Part shown: positions 42,685 to 52,566 of the stretch, piece by piece
Layout: each line of letters begins with the position of its first letter
Position numbering within the stretch: the first letter of the stretch is position 1
DNA from: Gordonia gummivorans
GTDB taxonomy: Bacteria; Actinomycetota; Actinomycetes; Mycobacteriales; Mycobacteriaceae
Reading direction: 5' to 3'
Length of the DNA: 64,000 nt
Assembly: GCF_022513585.1 (NCBI RefSeq)
Contig: NZ_JAKWBF010000009.1
Span: forward strand, 104,153 to 168,152
Made by a program: the position numbers and the translations under genes
The notes under the pieces: generated by a model
Databases searched by the model: none
What the model saw: the letters and a program-made list of their open reading frames with translations, nothing else
What the model was told of the DNA's origin: nothing

Positions 42685-42700
42685 GCTTGGTGCCCCATGG

Positions 42701-42719
42701 GAAGGTGAGACTACCCTAA
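42701..42719. promoter_or_regulatory. IdeR/DmdR iron box between the SIP and MFS genes
   Basis: Read on the minus strand, the 19 bases TTAGGGTAGTCTCACCTTC match the IdeR/DmdR consensus TTAGGTTAGGCTAACCTAA at 14 of 19 positions. It lies in the 57-bp gap between two divergent iron-related genes and can regulate both. Iron-loaded IdeR would repress transcription. Confidence 0.8.
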
Positions 42720-42741
42720 TCGCGAACCGAGAGGAGTCGTG

Positions 42742-44018
42742 GTGCCGCGCTCGATCTATCTCGACGTGTCCCCGTTGCGGGACAGCGCGCCATTCCGGCG
42801 AATCTTTGTCGCACGGTTGATCTCGCTCGTGGCGATCGGTCTACTCCTGGTGTCGGTTCCGGTCCAGATGTGGAATCTCACGCAATCGAGTGCTCAGGTG
42901 GGTGCGGCCACCGCAGTCACCGGCGCCACCACCTTCCTCGGAATGCTCGTCGGCGGGACGCTCGCCGACCGTTTCGACCGCAAACGCCTGATCCTGGTGG
43001 GCCGCACGGGTGCCGGTGCATCATTTGCCGGTTTGGCCGCAAATGCGTTCGGCGCCTACGGTGGTGAGCCGAGCGTGGCGATCGTCTATCTCCTCGCCGG
43101 AGTCGACGGCCTCATCGGCGCTTTGTCCACGTCTGCGTTGATGGCGGCGGTACCGACGCTGATTCCCCGCGAAAAGCTGGTGGCGGTAGGCGCTTTGAGT
43201 TCATTGACGGTTCGGCTGGGCACCGCCGTGTCTCCCGGCATCGCCGGTCTCCTGATCGCATCGGCCGGGGTCGAATGGGCGTACGTCACCGCCGCTGCGC
43301 TCGCGACGATCACCGTCCTCATCCTGATCGGGCTGCCGGCGATGCACCGGACGGTCCGCGCATGTCAGACGGACCGCTTCCCGAGCGGCCCTCACTGATG
43401 CGCTTCCTGTCGACGACGCCCGTCGTCCCGGGGGTGATGGCGGTTGGGGTGCTCGCGATGCTGGGCGCCGGTGTCGTCGCTCTGCTGCCCGGCCTGGTGG
43501 CCGAACGCTTCGGCGGCAGCGCCGCCGTCACGGGTGCGATGTATGCGGCGGTGGCAACCGGTGCGATGATCGCGGCGCTCACCAGTGGCTGGATGACAGA
43601 TCTGCGTCGCCCCGGACTGGTTTTGCTGGCCGCGCTGATCCTCGCCTTCTCGGCGCAGATACTGTTCGGCCTCGCACCCCTGCTGTGGTTGGCGATCGGT
43701 CTGCTGCTCACCGTCGGTTTCCTGGAAGCTGCGCAGGAAGTGTTGCGCTATGCGCTGATCCAGCGGAACACTCCGGGACCGCTGCTCGGTCGGGTGAACG
43801 GGATCTGGATGGCGCAGGAGGTCGGCGGCGTGACAGTGGGTGCCGTGGTGGCCGGACTGATCGGCTCCGCATGGGGCGCCTCCGACGCGATCGTCTACTA
43901 CGGCATCGTGATGGTGGGCTTGTCGATCGCTGCGGCGCTGCTCTTGTCTGGGCTGAGGGGCACACGCGGCCGCAACCCGGCTCAGGTCCGAGGCGACGTG
44001 GAGCGCACGAGCAGGTGA
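42742..44018 (+). pseudogene. MFS (EntS-like siderophore exporter) gene interrupted by a one-base frameshift
   Basis: Two half-length frames together encode one 12-helix MFS transporter resembling the enterobactin exporter EntS. The first half (42742-43398, 218 aa) has helices 1-6 and motif A GGTLADRFDRKR. The second half, in another frame up to 44018, holds helices 7-12 (from MRFLSTTPVVPGVMAVG). Adding one C to the CC run at 43347-43348 joins them into LPAMHPDGPRMSDGP. GTG 42742 has a GAGAGGAG Shine-Dalgarno. This may be an assembly error, a true mutation, or two separately made halves (ATG 43362 could start the second). Confidence 0.82.
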
Positions 44019-44030
44019 GGTTACCCTCAC
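44015..44030. promoter_or_regulatory. IdeR-like palindrome upstream of the siderophore-binding lipoprotein
   Basis: GTGAGGTTACCCTCAC is a near-perfect 16-bp palindrome containing the AGGTTA and TCAC elements of actinobacterial iron boxes. It matches the 19-bp consensus less well than the box at 42701. It overlaps the stop codon of the MFS gene and lies 5 bp before ATG 44035. That favours a downstream start at GTG 44044 for the next gene. Confidence 0.6.
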
Positions 44031-44034
44031 AGGG

Positions 44035-45015
44035 ATGTCAATCGTGAAGTACCTCTCCCAGTTGCTGCGCACGAGTGTCGTCGCCGTGGTGGCGATCGCC
44101 GTGTGCTCGATCACCGCCTGTACGGCACCCACCGAGGAGGAGACCCACGAGGTCACGGTGGAACTGCTCGGTGGGCACACGGCAACGGTCGACGTGCCAA
44201 CGAAGCCCCAGCGCGTGATCAGCCTGCTCAGCAACTGGACCTCGACGCTGGCAGCACTCGACATCCCGATCACCGCCGAGTTCGTCCAAGACGGGTACGG
44301 CGGCCCGAACAACTCCTTCCCGTGGACACCCGAACACGACGCGGAGGTGGTGGTGATCCAGGCCGATACACTCCCCACCGTCGACGCGATGGCCCGATTC
44401 GAGCCCGACCTCATCATCGCCGGCACCGCCCTCGACGCCGATCGCTTCGCCGCCTACACCAAACTCGCACCGACGATCACCGTGCTGAATCCGAATGGGC
44501 CAGTCGACAGTTGGCAGGACATCGCCACCGCAGCAGGCAAGATCTTCGGCAAGGAAACCGCCGCCGCGGACCTTGTTGGACGCACCCAACGCAACGTCGA
44601 CGCCTTCAAGGCGAAGTACCCTGCCGCGGCAGGCAAGACGTTCACCTACGCGCTGTTTCAGACCACAGGCAGCTTCGGGGCCATCAACTCGACCAAGGAT
44701 CCCGCTGCCGCTCTCCTCACCGAATTGGGTTTTGTTCTGAATCCGCGTCTCGCTGCCATGAACAAGGGGGCGGTCACACGCTCGCGCTTGTCGGCCGAGC
44801 GCATCGACCTCCTCGATTCCGATCTGCTCCTCGCCTACACGCTGGGCGACCCTGCCGCTCTCGCACGAATTCCCGGCTGGAACTCCCTGACCGCGGTGAA
44901 GGACGGGACGGTTCTCTACCTCAACAACGACACCTCCCCCGCCTTCAGCGTCCCGAGCGCACCGTCGGTGGACTACGTCATCGCGACGCTGAGTCCCATC
45001 GCATCCCGCCTGTGA
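44035..45015 (+). CDS. Ferric-siderophore ABC transporter substrate-binding lipoprotein
   Basis: The protein has a signal peptide with the lipobox ITAC. The periplasmic-binding fold follows, with PTKPQRVISLLSNWTSTLAALDI, FEPDLIIAG and LFQTTGSFGAINSTKDPAAALLTELGF. This is the FecB/BtuF-type class III binding protein used for ferric siderophores. ATG 44035 gives 326 aa. GTG 44044 is preceded by AGGGA at a better spacing and also gives a good signal peptide. No permease or ATPase gene is next to it, so its transporter must be elsewhere. Confidence 0.9.
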   Translation: MSIVKYLSQLLRTSVVAVVAIAVCSITACTAPTEEETHEVTVELLGGHTATVDVPTKPQRVISLLSNWTSTLAALDIPITAEFVQDGYGGPNNSFPWTPEHDAEVVVIQADTLPTVDAMARFEPDLIIAGTALDADRFAAYTKLAPTITVLNPNGPVDSWQDIATAAGKIFGKETAAADLVGRTQRNVDAFKAKYPAAAGKTFTYALFQTTGSFGAINSTKDPAAALLTELGFVLNPRLAAMNKGAVTRSRLSAERIDLLDSDLLLAYTLGDPAALARIPGWNSLTAVKDGTVLYLNNDTSPAFSVPSAPSVDYVIATLSPIASRL

Positions 45016-45031
45016 CATTCCGACGCTTCGG

Positions 45032-45064
45032 CTGCGACATTCCTCCTGCGACATTCCTCCTGCG
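45032..45064. repeat. 14-bp tandem repeat CTGCGACATTCCTC
   Basis: Two full units (45032-45045 and 45046-45059) and the first five bases of a third lie 17 bp after the siderophore-binding gene. A similar TGACATTCCGAC occurs just before. The 205-bp gap to the converging lipase gene holds nothing else I can name. Confidence 0.65.
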
Positions 45065-45220
45065 TGCACTTCATCTACACCCATCGTCGCCGGCGCGGCC
45101 GGCATCAGCGGTCCCTGGACACCGTGCGGGACCGATTCGGCATCCGTTGCGGACCACTCGACCCAAGGCCCTCCGAGACCCACGATGACCGCGGGTACGT
45201 CGGGCGGGCGGCCGGGTAGG

Positions 45221-46393
45221 TCAGCGCGTCGGCCAGCCCTGTCGATCGGCCCAGGCGAGGCCCGTGGCCTCGGCCCACGGCCCCAGTCCGTGCCCGGCAG
45301 AGTACTGGCGGAAGTCGATGCGCGCACCGTTGCGTCGTGCCTGCTCGACCCAGTTGCGGGTGAGCGGTTCGAATGCCACTGGGTCAAAATAGCCCTGCTG
45401 CACCAGCATCGGCGATCCGAAGCCGGCGGTCGGGACACGGGTGTACTCGCGCAGCGCCGGGATCAGCGGGCCGTCGGCGAGCGGGCGTGAGATCAACTGT
45501 CCGACAGTGATACCGCGCGTCGCCCGACCCTGGTTGGGGTAGCACAGCGTCTTGGCGTCGTCGACCACCTTGCGCCCCAACGGCGTCAGATACGACGACA
45601 CCCGCGCATCGGGCCGGGCGGCGTCCAAGCCTGCCATCACATAGGAGAAATACGTGGCGTAGTCGGGAATCGCTACGGGCGGCACTCCCGGACGCAACAA
45701 CGAGAAGTAGTCGGCGATGTCGACCGGCGGCGCATTGACCAGACCCCCGACGTTCACCAGCTCCGGCGCGTACGACGACGCGATGCGAGTCGCCCAGATC
45801 GCGGTGTGCCCGCCCTGGGAGCCGCCGCCGGTCACGTATCCCCGCGAGGTGGTCCCGGACGTCTTCTGCGATACGAGATTGCGCGCCGCACGCACCGAGT
45901 CGATGACGTTACGAGCCGCAGTTTGTCCATCGAGGTAGGTGTGCGGCCCGGGACTTCCGATACCCGCATACTCGCTGGCGGCGATGACATATCCGTCACG
46001 CAGCCACGGGCCGAGCCAATTGTCGTATCGGCCGCCCATCCGATCGGTCACCGTGCACTTGCCGCCGAGGCCCGCGGTGCCATGTGCGTAGCCCAGCACC
46101 CGCCATCCGCCCAATCGCTTCACCGCGGGGATCATCACGGTGCCCCGGACTCCGATGAGCTTTCCGGTGTGATCCGGGGACAGATACGTGACGCGATAGA
46201 CCTTGCCGGCGCCGGCCACCCGGGCGTCGGGGGCGGCGGTGATGTCAGTGACGCCTACCAGATCCCCCGCACGCGACGGCGCCGCGTCGACGTGCGCGGA
46301 CCTGGTTGTTGCGATCAGCATCGACACTCCCGCCACCAGGACCGCGATCACCGCGATCCGCGAGAATCTGCCCAACACCAGCCCACCCGACAC
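45221..46393 (-). CDS. Secreted lipase/esterase, LIP family
   Basis: The protein of about 390 aa has a signal peptide ending near AHVDAAPS. The mature part is an alpha/beta hydrolase with GYAHGTAGLGGKC (oxyanion region), the nucleophile elbow GGGSQGG and a late catalytic-type His in YSAGHGLGP. An Asp in QQGYFDPVAF is the likely third residue. This is the secretory lipase (Pfam LIP) layout found in Gordonia, Rhodococcus and fungi. I start at GTG 46393, with AGAGGTGTCAGG just before it; the frame extends to 46432. Confidence 0.85.
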   Translation of the reverse strand: MSGGLVLGRFSRIAVIAVLVAGVSMLIATTRSAHVDAAPSRAGDLVGVTDITAAPDARVAGAGKVYRVTYLSPDHTGKLIGVRGTVMIPAVKRLGGWRVLGYAHGTAGLGGKCTVTDRMGGRYDNWLGPWLRDGYVIAASEYAGIGSPGPHTYLDGQTAARNVIDSVRAARNLVSQKTSGTTSRGYVTGGGSQGGHTAIWATRIASSYAPELVNVGGLVNAPPVDIADYFSLLRPGVPPVAIPDYATYFSYVMAGLDAARPDARVSSYLTPLGRKVVDDAKTLCYPNQGRATRGITVGQLISRPLADGPLIPALREYTRVPTAGFGSPMLVQQGYFDPVAFEPLTRNWVEQARRNGARIDFRQYSAGHGLGPWAEATGLAWADRQGWPTR

Positions 46394-46442
46394 CCTGACA
46401 CCTCTCGGCCGATTCTCATCGCACCCGAGCACGTCGGGCGCC

Positions 46443-46455
46443 TTAGGTCACCTAA
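46443..46455. promoter_or_regulatory. Palindrome TTAGGTCACCTAA upstream of the lipase gene
   Basis: The 13-bp sequence is a perfect TTAGGT-N1-ACCTAA inverted repeat in the gap between meaB and the lipase gene. The arms equal the outer arms of the IdeR box, but the centre is one base instead of seven. It is therefore either a different regulator site or a degenerate iron box. It lies 50 bp upstream of the chosen lipase start. Confidence 0.55.
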
Positions 46456-46473
46456 GTGATCTAGCAGCTACGA

Positions 46474-47499
46474 TCAAGCCTCGGTGCTGTCGAATGCCTC
46501 GACGATCTCCTGCGCCGCCAGAGCCGGCGTGAGATCGCCCGTGCGCAAACGCTTCTCGACGTCAGTACGGATCGATCGAACCGCCGGGGAGTCGTCGAGC
46601 CGGGACAGCACCAGGTCGTGCACCATGGCCCACGTCCAGTCGATTTGCTGCTGATTCCGGCGGGCAACAAACTCGCCTGCCTCCGTCAGTACGCGATTGT
46701 GTTCGCGCACGGTGTCCCAGAACTCGGCGACCCCGGAGTTCTCCAGGGCACTCATCGTCAACACCGGCGGCGTCCACAGGGTGTCATGCGGATAGATCAT
46801 CTTGAGTGCGTTCTTCAGTTCGCGCGCAGCCGATTTCGCTTCGTTGAGGTGTTTGCCGTCGGCCTTGTTCACCACCACGACATCCGCGAGTTCCAGCACA
46901 CCCTTCTTGATGCCCTGCAACGAATCGCCGGTGCGGGCCAGGGTGAGGAACGTGAACGTGTCGACCATGTTGGCAACCGTCACCTCGGATTGGCCGACCC
47001 CGACCGTCTCGACGAGCACGACGTCGAAACCCGCGGCCTCCACCAGCACGATGGATTCGCGGGTCGCCTTCGCGACGCCACCGAGCGTGCCCGAGGTCGG
47101 CGACGGACGAATGTAGGCGTCCTTGTGCACCGAGAGCTTCCCCATGCGGGTCTTGTCACCCAGGATCGAGCCACCGGTGCGCGTCGACGACGGATCCACC
47201 GCCAGCACCGCGACCTTGTGGCCCTGCTCGATGAGGTGCATGCCGAGCGCCTCGATCGTCGTCGACTTGCCGACGCCTGGGACACCGGTGATGCCCACCC
47301 GAAAGGACTTGCCCGCGTGCGGGGTCAGGCGCAGCAGCAGTTCTTGGGCGGCGGCCCGATGATCCGGACGCTTGGACTCGACGAGGGTGATCGCGCGAGC
47401 CAGGTCGGCACGCCGGTCGGCGAGAACTGCCTCTTCGAGAGCGTCGACGTCGACAGGTCTGCGCTGTACCGGCGCCTTGGGCACTGGTTGCTCGGCCAT
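46474..47499 (-). CDS. meaB: Methylmalonyl-CoA mutase chaperone GTPase MeaB (ArgK)
   Basis: MeaB is a G3E-family GTPase that protects and reloads the B12 cofactor of methylmalonyl-CoA mutase. The 341-aa protein has Walker A GVPGVGKST, the DPSS switch I motif (AVDPSSTRTGGSILGD), ETVGVGQSE as switch II and NKAD as the base-recognition motif. ATG 47499 overlaps the mutB stop (TGATG), so it is translated with the mutase. It is the last gene of the mutA-mutB-meaB operon. Confidence 0.96.
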   Translation of the reverse strand: MAEQPVPKAPVQRRPVDVDALEEAVLADRRADLARAITLVESKRPDHRAAAQELLLRLTPHAGKSFRVGITGVPGVGKSTTIEALGMHLIEQGHKVAVLAVDPSSTRTGGSILGDKTRMGKLSVHKDAYIRPSPTSGTLGGVAKATRESIVLVEAAGFDVVLVETVGVGQSEVTVANMVDTFTFLTLARTGDSLQGIKKGVLELADVVVVNKADGKHLNEAKSAARELKNALKMIYPHDTLWTPPVLTMSALENSGVAEFWDTVREHNRVLTEAGEFVARRNQQQIDWTWAMVHDLVLSRLDDSPAVRSIRTDVEKRLRTGDLTPALAAQEIVEAFDSTEA

Positions 47500-49772
47500 C
47501 ACTCCGATGCGGCTCCGGCCAGCTCCAGGCCGAGGTTGTCGGCCAGCTTCGTGATGAGCTCCACCGCCGAGTCGGCGATCACGGTGCCCGGCGGGAATAT
47601 CGCGGCAGCACCTGCGTCGTAGAGTTCGTCGAAGTCGCCGGGCGGGATCACCCCGCCCACCACGATCATGATGTCGGGACGCCCGACATCGGCCAGCGCC
47701 TGACGCAGCGCGGGCACCAGGGTGAGGTGTCCCGCGGCAAGGGAGGAGACGCCGACGACGTGCACGTCGTTGTCCGCGGCCTGCGCGGCGACCTCCTCCG
47801 GCGTGGCGAACAGCGGACCCACGTCGACGTCGAAGCCGAGGTCGGCGAAGGCGGTGGCGATGACCTTCTGGCCGCGGTCGTGACCGTCCTGCCCCATCTT
47901 GGCGACCAGCACACGAGGGCGACGACCTTCGGCGTCCGCAAACTTCTTGACGACCTCGATGGCCGCCTCGACGTTGCTCACGTCTCCTGCCTCATGCCGG
48001 TACACCCCGCTGATGGTCTTGATCTCTGCCTGATGGCGACCATAGACCTTTTCCATGGCGGCCGAGATCTCACCGACGGTCGCCTGGTGTCGCGCCGCTT
48101 CGATGGCCAGGGCCATCAGGTTGTTCTCCATGCCACCCTCGCTGCTGGCCGCAGCACGGGTGAGATCGGCGAGCGCGGCCTCGACAGCCGAGTTGTCGCG
48201 CTGTGCCCGAAGGCGTTCCAGCTTCTCGAGTTGCTCGGCGCGCACCTTGGAGTTCTCGACCTTGAGGACCTCGATCTCCTCGTCGTCGGCCACCTGGTAC
48301 TTGTTCACGCCGACCAGCGGCTGCTGCCCGGAATCAATCCGAGCCTGCGTGCGGGCGGCCGCCTCTTCGATGCGCAGCTTCGGCAGACCCTCGTTGATGG
48401 CCTGTGTCATACCGCCGGTGGCCTCGACTTCGCGGATGTGCTCGCGCGCCTTCTGGGCCAGCTGATGGGTGAGCCACTCTACGTAGTTCGATCCGGCCCA
48501 CGGATCGATCGGTCGCGTCGTCCCCGACTCCTGCTGCAACAACAGCTGCGTGTTACGTGCGATGCGTGCCGAGAAGTCGGTGGGCAACGCGATCGCCTCG
48601 TCGAGCGCGTTGGTGTGCAGCGATTGCGTGTGGCCCTGGGTGGCGGCCATCGCCTCGATGCAGGTGCGCGCGACGTTGTTGAACACGTCCTGTGCGGTCA
48701 GCGACCATCCCGATGTCTGCGAATGTGTACGCAGCGACAGCGATTTGGCGCTCTTGGGCTCGAAGTCGGCAACCAGCTCGCTCCACAGCAGACGCGCGGC
48801 GCGAAGCTTGGCGACCTCCATGAAGAAGTTCATGCCGATGCCCCAGAAGAACGAGAGACGCGGCGCGAACTTGTCGATGTCGAGTCCCGCCTCGAGCCCG
48901 GCCCGGATGTACTCGACGCCGTCGGCGAGCGTGTACGCGAGTTCGAGGTCGGCGGTCGCCCCGGCTTCCTGAATGTGATAGCCGGAGATGGAGATCGAGT
49001 TGAACTTCGGCATCTTCTGGCTGGTGTACTCGAAGATGTTGGAGATGATCCGCATCGACGGCTTCGGCGGATAGATGTAGGTGTTGCGGACCATGAACTC
49101 TTTGAGAATGTCGTTCTGGATGGTCCCGGCGAGCTTCTCCGGCGGCACACCCTGCTCCTCGGCGGCCACCACGTACAGCGCGAGGATGGGCAGCACCGCA
49201 CCGTTCATCGTCATCGACACCGACACACTGCCGAGGTCGATGCCGTCGAACAGCTGGCGCATGTCGAGGATCGAGTCGATCGCGACGCCGGCCATGCCGA
49301 CGTCACCGGCGACGCGCGGATGGTCGGAGTCGTAGCCGCGGTGGGTGGCGAGGTCGAAGGCGACCGACAGACCCTTCTGTCCCGCAGCCAGATTGCGCCG
49401 GTAGAACGCATTGGATTCCGCGGCGGTCGAGAAGCCGGCGTACTGGCGAATCGTCCACGGCTGATTGACGTACATCGTCGGATACGGACCGCGGATGAAC
49501 GGTGCCGCACCCGGAATCGAGTCGAGCGGATAGGTGTGTTCGGAGTCGTGGGTGATCGCATCACGATCCGAGCGGGTGTACAGAGGTGCGACGTCGATCT
49601 GTTCCGGCGTGTTCCAGGTGACCTGGTCGACGGTGTAGCCGTGTGCGCCTGCGAGTTCTTCGACGGCCGCCGAGCCGTCGACAGCCGAACTCTCCGGTGC
49701 GGCAACCGCATCGGTGAGTGACACGTCGGCGAAGGAGGGCACTGCTGCAGTGGTCGGTTCGGTCTGGGTCAT
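47499..49772 (-). CDS. mutB: Methylmalonyl-CoA mutase large (catalytic) subunit
   Basis: MutB interconverts methylmalonyl-CoA and succinyl-CoA with adenosylcobalamin, linking propionate breakdown and the methyl-branched lipid precursor supply. The 757-aa protein has the substrate barrel ([40 protein letters not shown]). The C-terminal B12 domain has [14 protein letters not shown], containing the axial His. The ATG at 49772 overlaps the mutA stop by 4 bp. Length and sequence match the actinobacterial enzyme. Confidence 0.97.
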   Translation of the reverse strand: MTQTEPTTAAVPSFADVSLTDAVAAPESSAVDGSAAVEELAGAHGYTVDQVTWNTPEQIDVAPLYTRSDRDAITHDSEHTYPLDSIPGAAPFIRGPYPTMYVNQPWTIRQYAGFSTAAESNAFYRRNLAAGQKGLSVAFDLATHRGYDSDHPRVAGDVGMAGVAIDSILDMRQLFDGIDLGSVSVSMTMNGAVLPILALYVVAAEEQGVPPEKLAGTIQNDILKEFMVRNTYIYPPKPSMRIISNIFEYTSQKMPKFNSISISGYHIQEAGATADLELAYTLADGVEYIRAGLEAGLDIDKFAPRLSFFWGIGMNFFMEVAKLRAARLLWSELVADFEPKSAKSLSLRTHSQTSGWSLTAQDVFNNVARTCIEAMAATQGHTQSLHTNALDEAIALPTDFSARIARNTQLLLQQESGTTRPIDPWAGSNYVEWLTHQLAQKAREHIREVEATGGMTQAINEGLPKLRIEEAAARTQARIDSGQQPLVGVNKYQVADDEEIEVLKVENSKVRAEQLEKLERLRAQRDNSAVEAALADLTRAAASSEGGMENNLMALAIEAARHQATVGEISAAMEKVYGRHQAEIKTISGVYRHEAGDVSNVEAAIEVVKKFADAEGRRPRVLVAKMGQDGHDRGQKVIATAFADLGFDVDVGPLFATPEEVAAQAADNDVHVVGVSSLAAGHLTLVPALRQALADVGRPDIMIVVGGVIPPGDFDELYDAGAAAIFPPGTVIADSAVELITKLADNLGLELAGAASE

Positions 49773-51718
49773 GATGATGCTCCCACCGGCGCGGATGCGC
49801 CCGCTGTCTCGTCGAGCTGGTCGAGCAGTTCGGTCAGGGTGGCCACTGCGTCGATGCCGACGCGCAGCGATCCGTCGGGACGGTCGTCGGATTCCGGCCA
49901 TTCCCGGTCGGGCCCCGCCAACAACACGCGCCCGACTCCGGCTGCGCGAGCCGCGGCCAGCGCCGCGGGTCCGTCGTCGGCGTAGCGCGACTTGGTGCCA
50001 CAGATGACCGCGATCGTCGCGCCCGAGTCGGTGACGGCCGCGCCGATCGTCTCCGACGTGAGCGGTCCGGGATTGACCGCGGAGATGCCGCCCGAAGCCA
50101 AGAGATTGGCGACGAACGTCGTGCGGCCGTTGTGTTCGGCGACGCTGCCGAGCGGGATGAGCAGAATCGACGGTCGGGTGCCGCGTTCCGCCAGGATCGC
50201 GTCGGAGCGGTCGCGGAGTGCTTCGAACGGACGGCCGATGCGCGCCAGCTTCGGTGTGCCGGTCACCAGCCCCGCCGTGGTGCCCGAGACGGTGGTCCCG
50301 GAAGCAGTGGCACCCAGCGGGCGCTCGTCGAGGTTCGGGAACTCGTTGACGCCGGTGACCGAGGTGCGGCGGTGTGCGACCTCGACGTCACGTGCGGCGA
50401 GGGACGTGGCGACCCGATCGGCCACCCAGCCGCTCTCGAGAGCGTCGCGGTATCCGCCGGCGGCCTCGACCTCGGTGAACACCGCCCACGCGTTCGTGGC
50501 CAGATCGTCGGTGAGGGATTCGATGAACCAGGAGCCACCGCCGGGATCGAGCACCTTCCCGAGGTTGGATTCCTCCAGGAGCAGGAGTTGGGTGTTGCGG
50601 GCGATTCGTCGGGAGAAGGTCGCGCTGGAGGTCCGGAGATCGGGCGGGAGCGCGGCGTCGTAACCGAGGACCGTCACCTGGTCGGCACCTCCGACACCGG
50701 CACCGAATGCGGCGATGGTGCTGCGCAGCATGTTGACCCAGGGGTCGCGCTGGCTGAACATCGACAGGTCGGTGACCGCATGGGTCAGCGCACCACCCGA
50801 TTCGCGGGCGCCGAGCACATCGGCGACGCGGGCCCAGAGTGTGCGCAGCGCACGGAGTTTGGCGATGGTGGCGAACTGGTCGTCGTCGGCCGAGACCCCG
50901 AAGGTGATCTGCTCGAGAGCCGCAGACACATCGAGGCCGGCGTCGGTGAGATCACGGAGGTGCGCGACAGCAGCTGCGACGACCAGGCCCAGTTCGAGCC
51001 CGTTGTCGGCGCCCGCGGTGGCGAAATCGGCGCCGTCCACACGGAATGTCCGCACCCCGGCCGGTAGTCCGTCGGCCGCGAGAGCCACGGCCGCCGCATT
51101 GTCGACCGTGGGTCGGCCCGAGAAGGCCGCCGTGAGTGGTGAGAGCCCGAAGGAATGGGTGGTCCCCGCGGTGACCGGTGCCGCCTGTGGTGCGGCGGCC
51201 GCGGTGGTGCGCAGGGCGAGCAATGTCCGTGCGGCGTCGATTCCCGATTCGCCTGCGTCGAGGGTCACCGGCACGAGGTCGAGGTAGACGCCGGCGAGCA
51301 CGGTCTCCAGATCATCGGGACCGATCCCCTTGCCGACCGTCAGCCACAAACCGCTCGTGCCGTTGGTCATCGCCTCGAGGATCTGCTCGTTGACGTCCTC
51401 GGGCGCAGTGTCGTCGTCGCCGAAGCGTTCGGTGACCCGCCAGCCGACGTTCACGTCGCGCTGGGGATCACTGCCGCGCACGAACGGGAAGTGACCGGGC
51501 AGGCCGGGCTCGGCCGTTTCATCGCGCCGCGTGTACAGCGGCCGGATGGTGAGTCCGTCGGGGGTCGCGGTCGACAGCAACGTCTCTGCATCGTCCGGAA
51601 GGTCGGCGACGTCGACACGGCGCGATTTCGCGAGAACCGCAGCGGCGGCCTCCGACCACGCGAGGTAGGCGTCCTCGAGGGTGGTCTCGGATTTCTGATG
51701 GTCAGTTTGTTCTGACAT
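49769..51718 (-). CDS. mutA: Methylmalonyl-CoA mutase small subunit
   Basis: The 649-aa protein is the non-catalytic partner of MutB. It keeps the barrel fold ([27 protein letters not shown], and [30 protein letters not shown]). It lacks the B12-binding DGHDRG motif in its C-terminal domain, which reads [13 protein letters not shown] instead. That is normal for this subunit and is not damage. It is the first gene of the operon. The 132-bp gap upstream presumably contains the promoter; I see no cobalamin riboswitch there. Confidence 0.95.
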   Translation of the reverse strand: MSEQTDHQKSETTLEDAYLAWSEAAAAVLAKSRRVDVADLPDDAETLLSTATPDGLTIRPLYTRRDETAEPGLPGHFPFVRGSDPQRDVNVGWRVTERFGDDDTAPEDVNEQILEAMTNGTSGLWLTVGKGIGPDDLETVLAGVYLDLVPVTLDAGESGIDAARTLLALRTTAAAAPQAAPVTAGTTHSFGLSPLTAAFSGRPTVDNAAAVALAADGLPAGVRTFRVDGADFATAGADNGLELGLVVAAAVAHLRDLTDAGLDVSAALEQITFGVSADDDQFATIAKLRALRTLWARVADVLGARESGGALTHAVTDLSMFSQRDPWVNMLRSTIAAFGAGVGGADQVTVLGYDAALPPDLRTSSATFSRRIARNTQLLLLEESNLGKVLDPGGGSWFIESLTDDLATNAWAVFTEVEAAGGYRDALESGWVADRVATSLAARDVEVAHRRTSVTGVNEFPNLDERPLGATASGTTVSGTTAGLVTGTPKLARIGRPFEALRDRSDAILAERGTRPSILLIPLGSVAEHNGRTTFVANLLASGGISAVNPGPLTSETIGAAVTDSGATIAVICGTKSRYADDGPAALAAARAAGVGRVLLAGPDREWPESDDRPDGSLRVGIDAVATLTELLDQLDETAGASAPVGASS

Positions 51719-51850
51719 GTGGGGTAGCACACCTCCGGTGATGCTCTGTGCGAGCGCGTACATGACCTTAGCCGATCGATCGCTCGGCCCGGCCATCGAG
51801 GCCGCGACGGTGACCAATTGCACGCCTCGTCGACACGTAGAGTGGCGGGA

Positions 51851-52564
51851 ATGTCCGATAGTTCCCCGACGCCGCAGGTTGGCACGCCGGAGGGTGCTGC
51901 GCCGCCGACGCGAGTGCGCGTCGATCGTCGCGCACTCCGTGCCGCGGGAATCGCGACCGCGGTGGTCGTGGTCGTGCTGGTCAGCGCCTATCTCCTGCCG
52001 ACGCCGTCGGTGTCGGTGGTGCGTTCGTGGGGCGAGAGCCTCGGACCATGGTTCGTCTGGGTGTTCTTCGCGGCCTATGCGGTGGTCACGATCGCACCGA
52101 TTCCGCGCTCGACGTTCACCGTGATGTCGGGAATCTTCTTCGGTCCGGTGGTCGGGTTCACCGGCGCGATCATCGCGTCGGCGATCGCCGCTGTTGCCGC
52201 ATTCCTGCTGGTACGCAGCGTCGGCAGGGAGAGAGTCAAACCGTACTTGAAGAAGCCGGTGGTGGCGGCGGTCGAATATCGACTCGAGCGCCGTGGCTGG
52301 TTGGCCGTCGGTTCGCTTCGCCTCATCGCGGCGTGCCCGTTCTCGGTCACCAACTACTGCTCGGGACTCTCGTCGGTGCGGCTGCTGCCGTACACGATCG
52401 CGAGTGTGATCGGCATGGCTCCGGGAACCGCCGCCGTTGTGTTCCTCGGTGACGCTCTGACCGGTGCCCGCAATCCCGGGTATCTGGTGCTGACGGGACT
52501 GCTGTTCGCGGTCGGGATCGTGGGATTGATTCTCGACGCCCGCTTGCCGGTCCGGTCCAAGTAG
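51851..52564 (+). CDS. TVP38/TMEM64 (DedA-like, SNARE-associated) membrane protein
   Basis: The 237-aa protein has about six hydrophobic segments. The family core is FAAYAVVTIAPIPRSTFTVMSGIFFGPVVGF and a later RLIAACPFSVTNYCSGLSSV. The group is thought to act in lipid or ion movement across membranes; the exact role is open. ATG 51851 follows AGTGGCGGGA. It is divergent from mutA, as I recall for Rv1491c beside the mutase genes of mycobacteria. Confidence 0.87.
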   Translation: MSDSSPTPQVGTPEGAAPPTRVRVDRRALRAAGIATAVVVVVLVSAYLLPTPSVSVVRSWGESLGPWFVWVFFAAYAVVTIAPIPRSTFTVMSGIFFGPVVGFTGAIIASAIAAVAAFLLVRSVGRERVKPYLKKPVVAAVEYRLERRGWLAVGSLRLIAACPFSVTNYCSGLSSVRLLPYTIASVIGMAPGTAAVVFLGDALTGARNPGYLVLTGLLFAVGIVGLILDARLPVRSK

Positions 52565-52566
52565 AC

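Noticed and set aside
49769..50100. Missing B12 histidine motif in the mutA product, as possible decay
   Set aside because: The small subunit of actinobacterial methylmalonyl-CoA mutase normally lacks it; mutB carries DGHDRG.
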